Shown: one piece after another, positions 5,319 through 8,750 of the stretch | Layout: each line of letters opens with the position of its first letter | Numbering within the stretch: the first letter of the stretch is position 1 | NCBI GenBank assembly: GCA_002293155.1 | Contig: DBCQ01000072.1 | Span: 1 to 8,750 of the forward strand | Length of the DNA: 8,750 nucleotides | Direction of reading: 5' to 3' | Source: Burkholderiales bacterium UBA954 | GTDB lineage: Bacteria > Pseudomonadota > Gammaproteobacteria > Burkholderiales > Burkholderiaceae_A | The notes under the pieces: generated by a model | Databases searched by the model: none | What the model saw: the letters and a program-made list of their open reading frames with translations, nothing else | Told to the model about the DNA's origin: nothing | Translations under genes and position numbers: made by a program

Positions 5319-8300
5319 CTATTGGGCCTTCACCCAATGCCGGGCATTACGGAACATCTGCATCCAGGGCGTCTCATCGCCCAGCACATGGAACGATGAC
5401 GGAACCCATGACATCTGGGCCTGACGAAACACCCGCTCGGGATGCGGCATCATCAGGCTAATACGGCCATCAGAGTTCGTAAATCCTGTAACGCCACCCG
5501 CAGACCCATTGGGATTCCCGGGATAGGCCTCGGTTGGACCACCTGATCGATCAATGTAACGCAGTATGGCCCTGCCGCCGGTTGGCGCGTCGGTAGGCGG
5601 CAAAACCGCACGGCCCTCGCCGTGCGACACCACAACGGGCAGCTTCAGACCCGCCATCGACTGGAAAAAAATAGAGTTCGATTCAAGAATTTCCACAAAC
5701 GAGAGCCTGGCCTCAAACTGCTCAGAACGGTTTCGGGAAAATCGTGGCCAGGAGGCACTACCCGGAATGATTTCAGAAAGGCTGCTGAGCATCTGGCAGC
5801 CATTACAAACACCGAGTGCAAAGCGGGTTGGATCTGCAAAGAATTTCTCAAACTGGGTGCGCAGTTCACTATGAAATAAGATTGTCTTAGCCCACCCCTG
5901 TCCTGCTCCCAGCACATCACCATAGGAGAATCCCCCACAGGCGGCAAGACCCGCGAACTCTGAGAGCGCAATCCGTCCGCAGACTAAATCGCTCATGTGG
6001 ACATCCCAAGCCTCAAAGCCTGCAGCGTCAAACGCGGCCGCCATCTCCACGTGACCATTAACACCCTGCTCGCGTAACACAGCAACCTTGGGTCGTTTTG
6101 CGAGTCGGGCAGTCTCGGGCGTTAAAGCCCTGTGGGCGGATAAGAATGAATCGGTTAAGACGACAACAGGGGCAGTGCAATCGAGATCATTAAACTCCTC
6201 GGTCACACAGTCGGGGTTATCGCGCAGGCCTGCGATCGCCTGACTCACTGAGGACCACTCGCGCTGTAACTGCTTACGCGACTGCTGGAAAATACATTTG
6301 GCATCCCGGTAGATCTCGATATTGTCACGCGGGTTAGTGGAGCCTATCTCATGCGCATGGCGCGCAAGGTCAAAAGAGCGCAGCAGATTCATTACCTCTG
6401 TGCGCTTGTGCTTGGGCACCTGAATAACTGCGCCTAACTCTTCATTAAAAAGGGTCTTCACCGATAACTCATCGCGCTGTATGGCCACCTGCTCGGGTCT
6501 AATTTTAAAATCGCCCCAGTCTGCTGCCACAGGATCAATAGTTAATAAATCAATATTAATCGTCACCCCACAACGGGCCGCAAAGGCCATCTCGCAAAGG
6601 GTTGCCAAGAGACCGCCATCCGAGCGGTCGTGATAGGCCAAGACCATATCGGTCTGATGTAGGGCCTGCATCGCGAGACAAAACCTTCGAAGCAGTTCGG
6701 GGTCGCCAAGGTCTGCCGTGCTGTCTCCATACTGACCAATCACCTGAGAGAGCACACTTGCGCCTAATCGTGATCTCCCTTCTCCTAGGTCAATCAAGAC
6801 CAAGACGGTATCGCCAACATCTTGACGTAACTCTGGCGTCCATGTCCGACGAACATCGGATACCGTTGCGACCGCTGTCAGGTTTAAGGACACCGGTGAG
6901 ATGACTGAGGCAGTCGTTCCCGCCTCCTCCCAGACTGTGCGCATGGAGAGGGAATCCTTCCCTACTGGGATCGATAGCGTTAGCGCTGGGCAAATCTCTT
7001 TTGCTAAGGCCGAGACAGCATCAAAAAGTGCAGCATCCTGACCGGGTTCGCCACAGGCGGCCATCCAGTTTGCGGAGAGCTTCACGCTGTCGAGTGGACC
7101 GACAGCCGCAGCCGACAGATTCGTGAGCGCCTCACCAAGCGCGAGTCTTGATGCGGCCGCTGGATTCATAATCGCAACCGGGGATCGCTCCCCCATGGCC
7201 ATGGCCTGTCCTGCAAACCCTTGAAAGTCCCAGAGCATTACCCCCACATCGGACACCGGTGTCTGCCATGGGCCCACCATCTGATCGCGGGCGGTAAGCC
7301 CACCCACCGTTCGGTCGCCGATCGTAATTAAGAACTGTTTATTCGCAACCGTCGGATGTCGCAGAACATTGACCACCAAATCGGCGAGAACGACGCCGCA
7401 GAGATCCATTTCAGGCGCTATAACCTGAAGACGGCGAACATCCCGGTGCATCTTGGGGGGCTTACCCAATAGCACGGAGAGCGGCATATCGACCGCGGGC
7501 GGCTGGCCCTCAGGCTGCTCAAGGCATAAGCGATCCTCATCCGTTGCCACGCCAACGACTGCGAAGGGGCACCGTTCACGGATACAAATCGCCTCAAAGA
7601 CAGGCAGAGATTGTGGATCGATGGCGAGTACATAACGCTCTTGGGATTCATTGCACCAGATCTCTGCGGGCGACAGGCCAGTCTCATCGAGTGGAATTTG
7701 ACTCAGCTGAAACCTTCCGCCTCGGCCAGCCCCGTGAACCAACTCTGGAAATGCATTAGATAGACCGCCAGCGCCTACATCGTGAATTGACAGCACGGGG
7801 TTGCGACCCTCTAGCGCAGCGCAGGCATCAATCACCTCTTGAGCGCGACGCTGCATCTCGGGGTTGCCCCGCTGAACGGAATCAAAGTCGAGCGCCTCTT
7901 GATTGCTACCCGTCTGGATTGAGGAAGCGGCGCCACCGCCCAATCCGATCCGCAGACCTGGCCCACCCAATTGAATCAGCAGGCTGCCTTTCGGAATCGA
8001 CTGCTTTTCGGTCTGCGCGCTTGAAATAATTCCAATACCACCTGCCAGCATGATCGGCTTGTGATAACCCCAATGCCTACCCCCCACCATCGCTTCATAG
8101 CTGCGAAAGTAACCCAGGATGTTTGGCCTACCGAACTCATTGTTAAACGCTGCTCCGCCCAAGGGCCCATCGATCATGATCTGCAAGGCTGATGCGATTC
8201 GAGCAGGTTGATGGGGAGCGTCAGAAAAATCGAGAGTCGATACCGTAAAGCCTGTGAGTCCTGCACGAGGCTCGGCTCCTCGGCCTGTCGCACCCTCATC

Positions 8301-8750
8301 GCGAATCTCGCCACCCGAACCTGTCGCAGCGCCGGGGAAAGGTGATATCGCCGTTGGATGGTTGTGGGTCTCGGCCTTCAGCACAGTGTGGACAGTCTGA
8401 GCGACCCCCTCGTAGGCGGAGGCTAAACCCGCAGCAGGCCGAAATCGATAGGCATTGGCCGAGTGCAAAATCGCTGCATTATCAGCATAGGCCATGATGG
8501 TGTGTTGGGGAGTTACCGCATGGGTATGCCGAATCATTTTAAAGAGTGATTCGCTCTGAATAACACCATCTACTGTAAAGTCTGCATTGAATATCTTATG
8601 GCGACAGTGCTCTGAATTTGCCTGAGCAAACATTAGCAGCTCGACATCAGTGGGATCCCGCCCCATCTGCTGATAGGCCTGTACAAGGTAGTCAATCTCG
8701 TCGGGCGACAGTGCAAGGCCAAGATCACGATTGGCACGCTCAAGCGCAAG
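5319..8750 (-). CDS. purL: Phosphoribosylformylglycinamidine synthase PurL (5' end beyond the window)
   Basis: The large single-chain enzyme of the fourth step of purine synthesis, converting FGAR, glutamine and ATP to FGAM in the cytoplasm. The window holds 1143 residues. The reading frame stays open past the first in-window Met (8666) to the right edge and includes [19 protein letters not shown], typical of PurL before its first synthase domain, so the gene is cut by the window and not truncated. By comparison with about 1300 residues in gammaproteobacteria, roughly 150-200 N-terminal residues are missing. Visible motifs are ANSEHCRHK (44-52), [15 protein letters not shown] with [15 protein letters not shown] (127-158), [10 protein letters not shown] in the second synthase half and HDRSDGGL. 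The C-terminal glutaminase starts near 888 with [11 protein letters not shown], nucleophile Cys982 in GVCNGCQM, and His1103/Glu1105 in PHPERV. All catalytic residues are present. ybiT follows 48 bases after the stop. Confidence 0.97.
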   Translation of the reverse strand, partial: LALERANRDLGLALSPDEIDYLVQAYQQMGRDPTDVELLMFAQANSEHCRHKIFNADFTVDGVIQSESLFKMIRHTHAVTPQHTIMAYADNAAILHSANAYRFRPAAGLASAYEGVAQTVHTVLKAETHNHPTAISPFPGAATGSGGEIRDEGATGRGAEPRAGLTGFTVSTLDFSDAPHQPARIASALQIMIDGPLGGAAFNNEFGRPNILGYFRSYEAMVGGRHWGYHKPIMLAGGIGIISSAQTEKQSIPKGSLLIQLGGPGLRIGLGGGAASSIQTGSNQEALDFDSVQRGNPEMQRRAQEVIDACAALEGRNPVLSIHDVGAGGLSNAFPELVHGAGRGGRFQLSQIPLDETGLSPAEIWCNESQERYVLAIDPQSLPVFEAICIRERCPFAVVGVATDEDRLCLEQPEGQPPAVDMPLSVLLGKPPKMHRDVRRLQVIAPEMDLCGVVLADLVVNVLRHPTVANKQFLITIGDRTVGGLTARDQMVGPWQTPVSDVGVMLWDFQGFAGQAMAMGERSPVAIMNPAAASRLALGEALTNLSAAAVGPLDSVKLSANWMAACGEPGQDAALFDAVSALAKEICPALTLSIPVGKDSLSMRTVWEEAGTTASVISPVSLNLTAVATVSDVRRTWTPELRQDVGDTVLVLIDLGEGRSRLGASVLSQVIGQYGDSTADLGDPELLRRFCLAMQALHQTDMVLAYHDRSDGGLLATLCEMAFAARCGVTINIDLLTIDPVAADWGDFKIRPEQVAIQRDELSVKTLFNEELGAVIQVPKHKRTEVMNLLRSFDLARHAHEIGSTNPRDNIEIYRDAKCIFQQSRKQLQREWSSVSQAIAGLRDNPDCVTEEFNDLDCTAPVVVLTDSFLSAHRALTPETARLAKRPKVAVLREQGVNGHVEMAAAFDAAGFEAWDVHMSDLVCGRIALSEFAGLAACGGFSYGDVLGAGQGWAKTILFHSELRTQFEKFFADPTRFALGVCNGCQMLSSLSEIIPGSASWPRFSRNRSEQFEARLSFVEILESNSIFFQSMAGLKLPVVVSHGEGRAVLPPTDAPTGGRAILRYIDRSGGPTEAYPGNPNGSAGGVTGFTNSDGRISLMMPHPERVFRQAQMSWVPSSFHVLGDETPWMQMFRNARHWVKAQ
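5321..5338. other. Short inverted repeat over the purL stop
   Basis: ATTGGG, six bases, then CCCAAT: a 6-bp stem with a 6-base loop covering the last purL codons and the first base of the stop. No T-run follows on the purL strand, so it is not a convincing intrinsic terminator, and read-through into ybiT looks possible. Confidence 0.35.

Noticed and set aside
5321..5338. Possible intrinsic terminator after purL
   Set aside because: Only a 6-bp stem, overlapping the coding end, and no T-run follows on the purL strand.
8667..8750. Treating Met at 8666 as the purL start
   Set aside because: The frame is open to the window edge and the 28 extra codons match PurL, so the gene continues outside.

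Overview
The window is a compact, gene-dense piece of a Gram-negative bacterial chromosome, most likely a betaproteobacterium of the order Burkholderiales. The evidence is the long single-chain PurL, the close match to the enterobacterial YbiT, the periplasmic proteins with Sec or Tat signals, the moderate-to-high GC by eye, and the mix of accessory genes. The genus cannot be fixed from the sequence alone. I see no RNA genes, CRISPR arrays, insertion sequences or att sites. No stretch longer than about 85 bases lacks a gene.

Left part (23-2418, minus strand): a PhnD-type periplasmic binding protein of an oxyanion ABC transporter, close to the clade annotated as putative selenate binding. It lies 83 bases downstream of a Tat-exported multicopper oxidase. 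The oxidase keeps all ten histidine/cysteine copper ligands but has Leu at the usual axial type-1 copper position.

Middle part (2470-3643, plus strand): a likely operon of three genes that diverges from the oxidase across about 50 bases. It encodes a tiny secreted protein whose predicted mature N-terminus is His-Ser-Cys-Pro, a thioredoxin-fold [2Fe-2S] ferredoxin, and MobA, the molybdenum cofactor guanylyltransferase, which appears to start at TTG.

Right part (3648-8750, minus strand): ybiT, an ABC-F ATPase whose stop lies 4 bases from the convergent mobA stop, preceded by purL. PurL is intact at its C-terminus and runs off the right edge at its 5' end. The 48-base purL-ybiT gap holds a 10-base direct repeat spaced by 17.

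PurL and YbiT are housekeeping genes. The accessory part is the oxidase, small secreted protein, ferredoxin, MobA and binding-protein cluster. It hints at periplasmic copper redox chemistry next to molybdenum-cofactor and oxyanion genes, but the sequence does not prove a joint system. The least described element is the small His-Ser-Cys protein beside the multicopper oxidase.
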